Source: Desulfobacteraceae bacterium (GTDB lineage: Bacteria; Desulfobacterota; Desulfobacteria; Desulfobacterales; Desulfobacteraceae). Taken from it: 12,306 nucleotides of DNA. The DNA lies in NCBI GenBank assembly GCA_011390435.1, contig JAABSK010000058.1, positions 1 to 12,306 on the forward strand, written 5' to 3'. Positions 1 to 6,702 of this stretch are shown one piece after another. Every line of letters starts with the position of its first letter. Position 1 is the first letter of the stretch. The translations under genes and the position numbers were made by a program. Under the pieces are notes generated by a model that saw nothing but the letters and a program-made list of their open reading frames with translations, had not been told where the DNA came from and did not search any database.

Positions 1-112
1 CATCGGAATTGATGACAGGTCATATTTTCATCTTGATTTAGCCAGTGTTTTTGCGCTGACCAACATTCTTGTATTTGAATTTTGCAAAGTGGATTAGAGT
101 CATCTGTTGCCG
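1..112. other. AT-rich window edge with no supported gene
   Basis: This stretch lies downstream of the minus-strand 4Fe-4S gene. I see no coding frame with recognisable protein features on either strand. A weak imperfect hairpin (CAGTG near 44, CGCTG near 54) has no clear U-tract on the outgoing side, so I do not call a terminator. Confidence 0.4.
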
Positions 113-1111
113 TCAATCGCACGGCACAAAATCAGCCGGCCGAACCTCTTTGAGTTTCAACGCCTCAGAGGGACAGACAACCGTACACACACCGCATCCA
201 AGACAATTTTCCGGAGCAACCGCAGCAAAACCGTCTGCCATGGAAAGGGCATCAAAAAAACATCGTTCCACACAGGATTCGCACCCTGTACACAGTTCTG
301 TATCAACAAACGCTTCAAACCGGCTCGGGGCCACCCATTGCCGGGCGCCCTTCAGTATGGGCCAGTTCAGGCAGCAGTCGCTGCAGCAGTTACAGATCAC
401 ATGCCCCACAGACTGACGGTTGTCAACAGTATGTACCAGCCCTGCCTCCCGGCTTTGGGCTAAAATATCAATGGCCTCTTTTTGGGAAATTTCCCGTCCC
501 GTGCCCCGCTCAATGTTATACTCAGCCGCCCGATTTACCTGCATGCACACCTCCATGGGCTTATCGCATGTTCCATCAATCACACGGCAGGAGCAGTTCG
601 TCACAGAGATCACATTGGCGCTTTCAATAAGCTTGATTGCGTCATCATACGGCAAAACCTGTGACTGCGGTTCCACACTTTCGTTGACCGGTATGACCCG
701 CATAATCGAGTTGGGCATGATATCCATGATGACACGTCCATATGCCGGCCATTCTTTTTCCATGTATTCTTTCCACAGATCCAGCACCTGTCGTGATATC
801 CCCGGTGTCAGGCTGGTGGAATCATGCATCTGAGGCACTGATTTGACACGATAAAATTTCTTGTCTCCGCCCCGTGTTGCCTTGAAGATCAGCCCCCGGT
901 AAAACAGGGAATCCATCATCGCTTGTATCTTTTCTTCGCTGAATCCCGACTGCTGTGCCAGCGCTTCCACTGTGGCGGGTGGCGCCGCCAGAAGCATCAC
1001 TCTGGCCTCATCATAATTGATCAGGCTTTCAAATATTTTCGCAATGCGAAGCGATTCTTCTGCTCCGATAGCCCTGGTAAGTTTTTTACAAAGCGCGAAC
1101 AAGTCAGTCAT
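113..1111 (-). CDS. Cys-rich protein with two C-terminal 4Fe-4S ferredoxin clusters
   Basis: A 332-residue protein, probably a cytoplasmic electron carrier or iron-sulfur-based oxidoreductase component; the substrate is unknown. Seen in the sequence: residues about 33-90 look like a winged-helix-type domain. The middle carries a CSC pair (C173, C175) followed by C182 and C189. Residues 240-247 hold five cysteines (CNCCSDCC). The C-terminus has two classic ferredoxin motifs, C274/C277/C280/C284 and C303/C306/C309/C313 followed by Pro. The twin CxxCxxCxxxC arrangement is the established 8Fe ferredoxin signature. The central cysteines could bind a further cluster or metal, which is inference. 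The ATG has a good ribosome site (AAAGGAT, about 8 bases away). The start overlaps the end of the upstream hydrolase gene by 8 bases, so the two are likely co-translated. It has no signal peptide or membrane segment. I cannot assign a gene symbol. Confidence 0.87.
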   Translation of the reverse strand: MTDLFALCKKLTRAIGAEESLRIAKIFESLINYDEARVMLLAAPPATVEALAQQSGFSEEKIQAMMDSLFYRGLIFKATRGGDKKFYRVKSVPQMHDSTSLTPGISRQVLDLWKEYMEKEWPAYGRVIMDIMPNSIMRVIPVNESVEPQSQVLPYDDAIKLIESANVISVTNCSCRVIDGTCDKPMEVCMQVNRAAEYNIERGTGREISQKEAIDILAQSREAGLVHTVDNRQSVGHVICNCCSDCCLNWPILKGARQWVAPSRFEAFVDTELCTGCESCVERCFFDALSMADGFAAVAPENCLGCGVCTVVCPSEALKLKEVRPADFVPCD

Positions 1112-2006
1112 GGAATGATCCTTTCTGTTTACAGGTTACGCCACTGCCTTTCAAATAAAGGTGAGGGCGGTAATACCGATCGATAAACGCTTTCACTGCT
1201 GCCGGATACGCTGGTGTCTGGCTTGAGTTGCTGTGGCCTGCTTTCCTGGCCAGGTAAAATACGACCCTGTCGTGAACAAAATGGTGTTCCAGAGTCTTTG
1301 CAAACGAAAGGGGGAACCGCTGGTCGTTCTCACCATGGATCAGCATGACCGGCATGGTGATCCCACCGGCAAGGCGGGCAGGACTGAACTGATCCAGACC
1401 GCCTCTGTAAAAAATATCCATCCAGAACAGGATGACCGGCCCGAACACCTTTCCAAATACTGGATTCACCCATCGGTACAGACTGAGCAGTGCCGGTTTT
1501 GTAAAGGCGTACGACGCTTCTAAAAACAACAGGGAAACACTGGACGGGTTCCGTGCCGCCGCAATAATGGCACCTGCTGAACCGGCAGAATGGCCGTACA
1601 GCATGACCGGTTCTTTTACCCAGTCGATCACCGCCTCAATATCTTCGGCAAACCGCAGGGCATTCATCAATCGTTTGGGAGAAGATCGGCCATGGTCCCG
1701 AGCACTGTGAATCACAGCTGTAAATCCCCAGGCGCCGAACAGTCTGGCCCGGTCCACCATCCGGTCACGGTTCCGGCCCCATCCATGGGCAAACACCACA
1801 ATGCCTTTTGAGGGCCCTTCCGGCTCGATACGCCAGACTTCCAGCTGCCTGCCGTCCACTGCAGCAATGGTGGTGTCTGTAACCGTTCCCCAGTCCGGTG
1901 GATTGGTGATTGGATTCCTGGGAATCTGCTGCACCAGATAGGTTAAAAAAAGGGTAAACGCGATAAAGCCAACAGTCGTTCCGACCAGAAGATACAACAG
2001 AATCAT
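1104..2006 (-). CDS. Membrane-anchored alpha/beta hydrolase
   Basis: A 300-residue serine hydrolase of the alpha/beta-fold superfamily, probably an esterase, lipase or peptidase-like enzyme of unknown substrate. Seen: an N-terminal hydrophobic segment (residues about 2-25) with no cleavage site, which suggests an anchor. An oxyanion-hole-type HGWGRNRD segment lies near residue 74. The nucleophile elbow GHSAG has Ser140. The probable catalytic acid is Asp228 in IHGENDQRFP, and the probable catalytic His258 is in KAGHSN. All three triad positions fall in the standard order and spacing. The start has a purine-rich GGAGGG ribosome site about 10 bases upstream. It is the first gene of a two-gene minus-strand unit with the 4Fe-4S protein, and it is divergent from the sigma-54 activator gene. 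Why a hydrolase is coupled to an iron-sulfur protein is not evident. Confidence 0.88.
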   Translation of the reverse strand: MILLYLLVGTTVGFIAFTLFLTYLVQQIPRNPITNPPDWGTVTDTTIAAVDGRQLEVWRIEPEGPSKGIVVFAHGWGRNRDRMVDRARLFGAWGFTAVIHSARDHGRSSPKRLMNALRFAEDIEAVIDWVKEPVMLYGHSAGSAGAIIAAARNPSSVSLLFLEASYAFTKPALLSLYRWVNPVFGKVFGPVILFWMDIFYRGGLDQFSPARLAGGITMPVMLIHGENDQRFPLSFAKTLEHHFVHDRVVFYLARKAGHSNSSQTPAYPAAVKAFIDRYYRPHLYLKGSGVTCKQKGSFHD

Positions 2007-2140
2007 CAGATAAAATTTCCCTCCACTGAAAAACCAGATCTCATATACCTGTTTTGCATACTGCTCCGGCAGAAATAAATCAAGGATGAAAACCGGAAAA
2101 GGCCGGATTTATTCTGATAAATATGATTTGACAGGCGTTT
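2007..2140. promoter_or_regulatory. Divergent intergenic region with nested inverted repeats
   Basis: This region separates the minus-strand hydrolase unit from the plus-strand activator. It contains a perfect 8-bp inverted repeat, AATAAATC (2074-2081) and GATTTATT (2106-2113). Nested inside is CCGG (2093-2096) and CCGG (2103-2106). A weak sigma-70-like promoter for the hydrolase is possible on the minus strand: TTGATT (2083-2078), 17 bases, TATGCA (2060-2055). The inverted repeat overlaps its -35 box, so it could be an operator. The regulatory role is inference. Confidence 0.4.
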
Positions 2141-3535
2141 GTGAAACAGGCTATGGATCAGGATATGGACCATCGATCAAACATTGACCTGGCCGCATTA
2201 ATGGACAATCTTCCCGGCATGGCATTCCGTTGTCTGAATGATACAGACCTGACCATTCAGTATGCCAGCCGCGGGTCCCTCCAGATTCTGGGATACGAGC
2301 CGGAAACGCTGATCCGGAATAAAGCCTTTCGAAAAATGGTTCATTTGGATGACATGGAACGGAATAAAAAGGTGCTGGAGCAGTTATCGCTTCAGTCTCC
2401 CCGCTATCGACTGATATACCGGGTCAAAACCTTTGGGGGTCATGTCAAATGGGTCAGAGAAGAGGGAATTGCCATTTTTTCCCGGGATGGCCGGTTGCAG
2501 TTTATTGAAGGTCTGTTAACCGACATTACCGATCATAAGACCATTGAAATTGAACTGAAGCGGGAAAATATCCGTCTCAAATCATCCATGGGACAGCGGT
2601 TCCGACTTGAACAGCTCATTGGAAAAAGCCAGCCCATGCAGGATGTGTATGATTTGATCCTGACGCTTGCTGACAAAAACACGTCTGTCATCATCACCGG
2701 AGAATCCGGCACCGGAAAAGAGCTGGCAGCCCACGCCATTCATGCGTTGAGCGCAAGAAGCCAGAAACCGTTTATCCCGGTCAATTGTGGCGCCATTCCG
2801 GAAAATCTTCTGGAAAGAGAATTTTTCGGTCACAGCCAGGGGGCGTTTTCCGGTGCAACAGCCGATAAACCCGGCTACCTTGAACTGGCCAGGGAAGGCA
2901 CCCTTTTTCTGGATGAAGTGGGTGAAATCTCACTGAATTTTCAAACGAAACTGTTGCGCGGCCTGGATGGCATTGGATACACCCCTATTGGCGGCAAATC
3001 CCTGCGAAAATCAGATTTCCGCCTGATCTGTGCCACCAACCGTGATTTAAAACAACTGGTCCGCCAGGGAAAAATGCGGGAAGATTTTTTTTACCGCATC
3101 AATGTGGTGCCGTTAACAATGCCGCCCCTGAGAACACGAAACGGAGATATCCCCCTGCTGATCGACCATTTTCTCCAGATGCGCCAAGGCAATGTTTCTT
3201 CGGTGGAAGAACTGCCCATCTCCCTGCGGCTTCGCCTGGAAAACTACTCCTGGCCGGGGAATGTCAGAGAATTGAAAAATGTCATTGACCGCTATCTTAC
3301 CCTTGGCACACTTCAGCTCGAAGATATCATTGCGTTTGAAGACAAAGACCGGATTGACTCCAGCCGGTTATCTGCCGGCCCGGGGCTTGCAGATTCCGTG
3401 GACAGTTTTGAGCAGAAACTGATCTGTTCGGCACTGGAGCAATGCCGATGGAAAAAAGGAGAGACTGCCGCGCTCCTGGGAATCACCATGCGCACCCTCC
3501 AGCGAAAGCTTAAAAAATACCGAATCACATCATAA
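2141..3535 (+). CDS. PAS-domain sigma-54-dependent transcriptional activator
   Basis: A 464-residue bacterial enhancer-binding protein that would use ATP hydrolysis to open sigma-54 promoters. Domain order: a PAS/PAC sensor (about 16-135, ending in LLTDITDHK), a short linker, an AAA+ domain (about 155-385) and a C-terminal Fis-type HTH (about 425-460). Seen: Walker A GESGTGKE (187-194), Walker B GTLFLDEVGE (253-262), the arginine-finger region REDFFYRINV (313-322), WPGNVREL (371-378) and the HTH ending in MRTLQRKLKKY. The sigma-54 contact loop is GAFSGA (234-239), not the usual GAFTGA. There is no receiver domain, so a ligand or redox state sensed by PAS is the likely input. GTG at 2141 gives the longest frame, but ATG at 2153 or 2165 would also keep the whole PAS domain. 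It ends just before palindromic sites upstream of the operon it probably controls. Confidence 0.9.
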   Translation: MKQAMDQDMDHRSNIDLAALMDNLPGMAFRCLNDTDLTIQYASRGSLQILGYEPETLIRNKAFRKMVHLDDMERNKKVLEQLSLQSPRYRLIYRVKTFGGHVKWVREEGIAIFSRDGRLQFIEGLLTDITDHKTIEIELKRENIRLKSSMGQRFRLEQLIGKSQPMQDVYDLILTLADKNTSVIITGESGTGKELAAHAIHALSARSQKPFIPVNCGAIPENLLEREFFGHSQGAFSGATADKPGYLELAREGTLFLDEVGEISLNFQTKLLRGLDGIGYTPIGGKSLRKSDFRLICATNRDLKQLVRQGKMREDFFYRINVVPLTMPPLRTRNGDIPLLIDHFLQMRQGNVSSVEELPISLRLRLENYSWPGNVRELKNVIDRYLTLGTLQLEDIIAFEDKDRIDSSRLSAGPGLADSVDSFEQKLICSALEQCRWKKGETAALLGITMRTLQRKLKKYRITS

Positions 3536-3548
3536 CCCATGGCAAACC

Positions 3549-3575
3549 TGTCGCATTAGGCGACATATCTGTCGC
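3549..3575. promoter_or_regulatory. Probable activator binding cluster 1 (three TGTCGC half-sites)
   Basis: Half-sites TGTCGC (3549-3554), GCGACA (3560-3565) and TGTCGC (3570-3575) alternate in orientation. The last two form the palindrome GCGACA-TATC-TGTCGC, identical in arms and spacing to the element at 3629-3644. The two like-oriented half-sites are 21 bases apart, about two helical turns. The cluster begins 13 bases after the stop codon of the sigma-54 activator gene. Upstream palindromes of this kind are typical enhancer sites for Fis-type HTH dimers. That this particular activator binds them is inference. Confidence 0.7.
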
Positions 3576-3628
3576 CATCACGGATCCCCTTTCCTGACAA
3601 ACACCTGAACCCACTGCCATGTCCAGAC

Positions 3629-3644
3629 GCGACAATACTGTCGC
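3629..3644. promoter_or_regulatory. Probable activator binding site 2 (16-bp palindrome)
   Basis: A perfect palindrome GCGACA-ATAC-TGTCGC, matching the one at 3560-3575 in arms and 4-base spacer length. The sequence CTGTCGCATT also recurs at 3548 and 3638, so the similarity extends beyond the core. It lies about 100 bases upstream of the candidate -24/-12 promoter, a normal enhancer distance. Confidence 0.7.
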
Positions 3645-3686
3645 ATTCCTCCCGCCGAAAACCGTATCCGCGCTCCCATGGCGGAC

Positions 3687-3721
3687 TTGATAAAACAGCT
3701 TTTATTTCAAGATGTTATCAA
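3687..3721. repeat. Inverted repeat TTGATAA / TTATCAA
   Basis: A perfect 7-bp inverted repeat, TTGATAA (3687-3693) and TTATCAA (3715-3721), separated by 21 AT-rich bases. It sits between the enhancer palindromes and the -24/-12 candidate and overlaps the IHF-like site. It could be a second regulator site, or a by-product of AT-rich bending DNA. Confidence 0.35.
3705..3717 (+). promoter_or_regulatory. Candidate IHF binding site
   Basis: This matches the IHF consensus WATCAANNNNTTR at all fixed positions except one (second base T instead of A), with AT-rich sequence just upstream. It lies between the palindromic enhancers and the promoter, where IHF usually bends DNA in sigma-54 systems. The position supports the call, but the match is short. 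Confidence 0.4.
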
Positions 3722-3744
3722 ATACTCTCCTGCTCAGGGCTCCA

Positions 3745-3759
3745 TGGCATGCTTATTGA
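3745..3759 (+). promoter_or_regulatory. Candidate sigma-54 (-24/-12) promoter
   Basis: TGGCAT, then GCTTA, then TTGA, compared with the consensus TGGCAC-N5-TTGC. The GG-N10-G spacing is exact; the -11 C is replaced by A and the sixth base of the -24 box by T. Transcription would start near 3771, giving a leader of about 50 bases before the ATG at 3823, which has a strong GAGGAG ribosome site at 3810-3815. It is the only GG-N10-G[C/A] arrangement I found in the correct region. Confidence 0.55.
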
Positions 3760-3822
3760 TATGACAGTTCCTGAAAGCGTCCATTGCCGGACAGAACAAC
3801 CAAATGACCGAGGAGAATATCG

Positions 3823-5391
3823 ATGCAAAAACGCAATAAAAATGTCGTGATGATTATGTGCGACAGCCTTCAATGGCATTATATGGGATGCTATGGCGGC
3901 AAGATCAAAACCCCCAATTTTGACCGACTGGCCAGGGAAGGCGTCGTCCTGGACAATGTTTATTCGGAAGGACTTCCCACGATTCCGGTGCGACGGGCAC
4001 TGTTTACCGGCCGCTACACCCTCCCTTACCGGGGATGGTCCCCTCTGGAACTGGACGATACCACCATTGCCGATATTCTCTGGCGACACAGTACCTATTC
4101 TGCTCTGATCACTGACACTGCCGTGATGCATCTGCCCAAATACGGGTATCAGCGGGGATTTGACTATGTCTACAATCTCCGGGGCCATGACGACGACAAT
4201 CACTATTATGCTGATGATCCCCTGTATCACCTGAATATGGACGACTTTCATAAACCGTCCTTCCGTGTGGATGAAAACGGAAATACCGTTGAAGAGATGT
4301 GGTCTCAGTTTTCAAAAGATGAGATGAAAGGTTACCTGGCCCAGCGCCAGTACTGGAAAACCGATGCCGACCAGAATGTGGCCCAGATCGCCAGACAATC
4401 GATCCGGTTCCTGGAAGAGGCTGACCGGAACAAGCCCTTTTTCCTGTGGATTGACAGTTTTGATCCCCATGAACCATGGGATGCGCCCTCGATCTATGAT
4501 GATGACCTGAAATGCCCTTATGATCCGGATTACGACGGGATGGAAATCTGGAACCCGGTCTCCACCTATGCAGACAATGTCTACACGGATCGGGAGATGG
4601 AACATATCCGGGCCCTTTACGCAGAAAAAGTCACCAATGTGGACAAATGGCTGGGGAAAGTTCTGGACCGGATCCGGGAACTGGGTCTGGAACGGGATAC
4701 CATGGTGGTGTTGATGTCTGATCATGGCGAACCCCTGGGGAACGGCAAACACGGCCACGGCATTGTCAGAAAATGCCGGCCCTGGCCCTATGAAGAACTG
4801 GTGCATGTTCCCATGATCATCAAGGCACATGGCCTGAAAGCCGGCACCCGGAACTCCGCCCTGGTGCAGAACATCGATATCACGCCGACCATGATGGAAT
4901 GGATGAATATTCCGAAGGATGCCTGGGCAGACATGCAGGGCAAAAGCCTGTGGCCGCTTTTGAAAGGCGAGGTCACAGATATCCGTGATTTTCTGATCAC
5001 TGGTTTTTTCGGTCAGGCCTGGTCCATCGTCACAAAAGAGTGGTCCTATATTCACTGGTTGAATCCGGTGGCCCTTGAAAATTCAGAGGCAGGCGGCAAA
5101 ACCATGTTTGAGGTGTTTGATATTCAGGAAGGAGAAGTCTCTGAAGGCGTGGCAGATACCCGGACCATGTTTGACCGGATCAAGGCCCAGCAGGAGAACC
5201 AGTGGACCTGTGTACCAGGGTCTTTGACCGAGGTGCCTGAAAAAGACGGTCTGTTCCATCGCGCCACTGATCCGTTTCAGCTTGAAAATGTCATTGAAAA
5301 ACACCCGGAACAGGCAAGAGCGCTTTATGACAAATTACGGGAATTCATGCTGGAACTTAAAGCGGAATCGATCTATCCGGACATGGACTGA
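3823..5391 (+). CDS. Sulfatase-like alkaline-phosphatase-superfamily hydrolase with Thr at the nucleophile position
   Basis: A 522-residue protein with the sulfatase fold. It has no signal peptide, so it would act in the cytoplasm. Seen: N-terminal metal-ligand region around D14 followed by GCYGG, then TPNFDRLAREG. The catalytic stretch is T53-I-P-V-R57 followed by ALFTGRY. DPHEPWD (residues 214-220) and SDHGEPLGNGKHGHG (299-313) supply further metal and sulfate-site residues, with a typical YEELVHVPMIIKAHG later. In true sulfatases the first position of CxPxR is Cys or Ser, which is converted to formylglycine. Here it is Thr, which cannot be converted by that route, although Thr serves as direct nucleophile in phosphodiesterase and phosphonate-cleaving relatives. 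I therefore favour a phosphoester or phosphonate-type or unusual ester substrate over an aryl sulfate, with low certainty. First gene of the operon; 20 bases separate it from the thioredoxin gene. Confidence 0.88.
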   Translation: MQKRNKNVVMIMCDSLQWHYMGCYGGKIKTPNFDRLAREGVVLDNVYSEGLPTIPVRRALFTGRYTLPYRGWSPLELDDTTIADILWRHSTYSALITDTAVMHLPKYGYQRGFDYVYNLRGHDDDNHYYADDPLYHLNMDDFHKPSFRVDENGNTVEEMWSQFSKDEMKGYLAQRQYWKTDADQNVAQIARQSIRFLEEADRNKPFFLWIDSFDPHEPWDAPSIYDDDLKCPYDPDYDGMEIWNPVSTYADNVYTDREMEHIRALYAEKVTNVDKWLGKVLDRIRELGLERDTMVVLMSDHGEPLGNGKHGHGIVRKCRPWPYEELVHVPMIIKAHGLKAGTRNSALVQNIDITPTMMEWMNIPKDAWADMQGKSLWPLLKGEVTDIRDFLITGFFGQAWSIVTKEWSYIHWLNPVALENSEAGGKTMFEVFDIQEGEVSEGVADTRTMFDRIKAQQENQWTCVPGSLTEVPEKDGLFHRATDPFQLENVIEKHPEQARALYDKLREFMLELKAESIYPDMD

Positions 5392-5411
5392 TACTGAAGG
5401 AGACCTTTGCG

Positions 5412-5723
5412 ATGTTCACTGAAATTACTGACAGCGAATTTGAATCCAGCATTGGATCTGGCACGAATATCGTTCTTTTTTACAAGGAAAAGTGCCCGTT
5501 TTGCAATGCCATGAAGAAAATTTTGACCAAATTTTCCTCGATGCCAGCCGCCCGTGACAAACAGATCAATTATTATTCGATCAACCGGGAAACCTGCCCT
5601 GTATCGGTAGAAACCCTTAATGTTGAACGGATACCCGCTGTTTTTGTATTCAAGGACGGCAAAAAAGTGGCTGACCGAAGCGGGGATGTAACCTATCGTC
5701 AGCTTGAACAAATGATTGCCTGA
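5412..5723 (+). CDS. Thioredoxin-family protein with CPFC active site
   Basis: A 103-residue single-domain thioredoxin fold protein that would carry electrons as a dithiol to a partner enzyme in the cytoplasm. Seen: the redox motif C28-P-F-C31 preceded by Lys, not the usual WCGPC; the cis-proline region RIPAVFVFKDGK (P75); and an extra Cys62 followed by Pro. Length is normal for a thioredoxin. CPFC is closer to the glutaredoxin CPYC type and suggests a less reducing potential than CGPC, which is inference from known CxxC behaviour. The AAGGAG ribosome site (5397-5402) is well placed. It directly precedes the flavoprotein reductase gene, which is probably its own reductase. The pair within a catabolic operon suggests a dedicated electron path rather than general housekeeping. 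Confidence 0.86.
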   Translation: MFTEITDSEFESSIGSGTNIVLFYKEKCPFCNAMKKILTKFSSMPAARDKQINYYSINRETCPVSVETLNVERIPAVFVFKDGKKVADRSGDVTYRQLEQMIA

Positions 5724-5741
5724 TATCCGGCAGCACCATTT

Positions 5742-5745
5742 GGAG
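5742..5745 (+). promoter_or_regulatory. Ribosome binding site that decides the reductase start
   Basis: GGAG lies 6 bases before the ATG at 5752. This favours that start over an in-frame TTG at 5716 that would overlap the thioredoxin stop, add 12 residues ahead of the FAD-binding strand, and lacks a comparable site. Confidence 0.7.
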
Positions 5746-5751
5746 ATTAAA

Positions 5752-6687
5752 ATGGACCATCAATACGATATCATTATTCTGGGTGGCGGCATTGCCGCCA
5801 TGACAGCTGCGATCTATGCTGCCAGAGCCAATCTGAACACCCTGATCCTTGAAAAGAGTATCTGCGGCGGCCAGGTGAATACCACTCACGTGGTTGACAA
5901 TTTTCCGTCCCAGCCCCACATCAGCGGACAAGATCTCATGGAAAAGGTCAGGGACCAGGTGGCGCAGATGGGCGTGGAGATCCGGGAAGTCATCGAGGTG
6001 GAGCATCTGTCCCTGGCCCAGGATGAAAAACAGGTAAAAACCGATGAAGGCTCGTTTTCAGCGCCGGTGGTCATTCTGGCCACCGGCCGGAAACCCAGGC
6101 CCCTGCCCCTGGAACCTGATTGCGATCAGATTCACTATTGTGCGATCTGTGACGGTTCCGGGTACCGGGACAAAACCGTTCTGGTGGTCGGCGGCGGCAA
6201 CAGCGGTATTGAAGAATCCGCCTACCTGATTTCGCTGGGAGTCCGGCACGTTACCGTTATCGAACAGATGGATCGGATTTTTGCTTCAGAACAGGCACAA
6301 AATGATCTATTGAAACACGGCGAAAAAGTCGATATCCTGATATCTACCAGTATCCAGTCAATCAACACGCAAAACAGCAGACTTGTTTCTGTGCAGCTTA
6401 AGAACCTGAAAAACCATCAGGAAACCCACCTGCAGGTTGATGGAATTTTTGTCTATATGGGCCATGAAACCCGGACAGAATTATTCCGTGACATGATTGA
6501 AATCAACCCGCAGGGATATATTGAGACAACAGACGAAATGGAAACCAGCCTGCCAGGTGTCTTTGCTGCAGGAGATATTGTCCAAAAAAAGTACTATCAG
6601 ATCACAACTGCCATGAACGACGGCACCATCGCCGCACTCAGCGCGGCAGAATACATACGGAAACGAAATGGAAACGCCACCCCTTAA
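5752..6687 (+). CDS. trxB: Thioredoxin-reductase-like flavoprotein lacking the NADPH HRR motif
   Basis: A 311-residue low-molecular-weight thioredoxin reductase family protein that passes electrons to a thioredoxin via FAD and a CxxC pair. Seen: FAD-binding GGGIAAMTAAIYA (residues 11-23), redox-active C130-A-I-C133-D-G, a second nucleotide fold GGGNSGIEE (147-155), and the C-terminal FAD motif GVFAAGDIVQKKYYQITTA. The classical NADPH 2'-phosphate motif HRRxxxR after the second nucleotide-binding strand is absent. The equivalent is EQMDRIFA from E171, with an acidic residue at the strand end, a pattern often linked to NADH use. It could prefer NADH or take electrons from another donor such as ferredoxin; this is inference. 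The start chosen is ATG 5752 with GGAG. Only 28 bases separate it from the thioredoxin stop, and 15 bases follow to the transporter. Confidence 0.87.
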   Translation: MDHQYDIIILGGGIAAMTAAIYAARANLNTLILEKSICGGQVNTTHVVDNFPSQPHISGQDLMEKVRDQVAQMGVEIREVIEVEHLSLAQDEKQVKTDEGSFSAPVVILATGRKPRPLPLEPDCDQIHYCAICDGSGYRDKTVLVVGGGNSGIEESAYLISLGVRHVTVIEQMDRIFASEQAQNDLLKHGEKVDILISTSIQSINTQNSRLVSVQLKNLKNHQETHLQVDGIFVYMGHETRTELFRDMIEINPQGYIETTDEMETSLPGVFAAGDIVQKKYYQITTAMNDGTIAALSAAEYIRKRNGNATP

Positions 6688-6702
6688 ACAAGGAAAAACA
6701 TC

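Noticed and set aside
69..463. Plus-strand open frames opposite the 4Fe-4S gene
   Set aside because: They lie antisense to a gene with clear ferredoxin motifs and show no family signature; they are shadows.
2128..2157. TTGACA with TATGGA 18 bases downstream as a sigma-70 promoter for the activator
   Set aside because: The -10 match is poor, and transcription would begin after all but the most downstream plausible start codons.
3549..3565. TGTCGC-N5-GCGACA as a terminator of the activator gene
   Set aside because: There is no U-tract, and the same arms recur at 3629-3644, which points to protein binding sites.
4312..5055. A 247-codon minus-strand frame inside the sulfatase-like gene
   Set aside because: It is rich in His, Pro and Ile in a pattern typical of antisense reading and has no recognisable domain.
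5716..5751. TTG start for the reductase overlapping the thioredoxin stop
   Set aside because: The ATG at 5752 has a well-spaced GGAG and the FAD-binding strand begins right after it.
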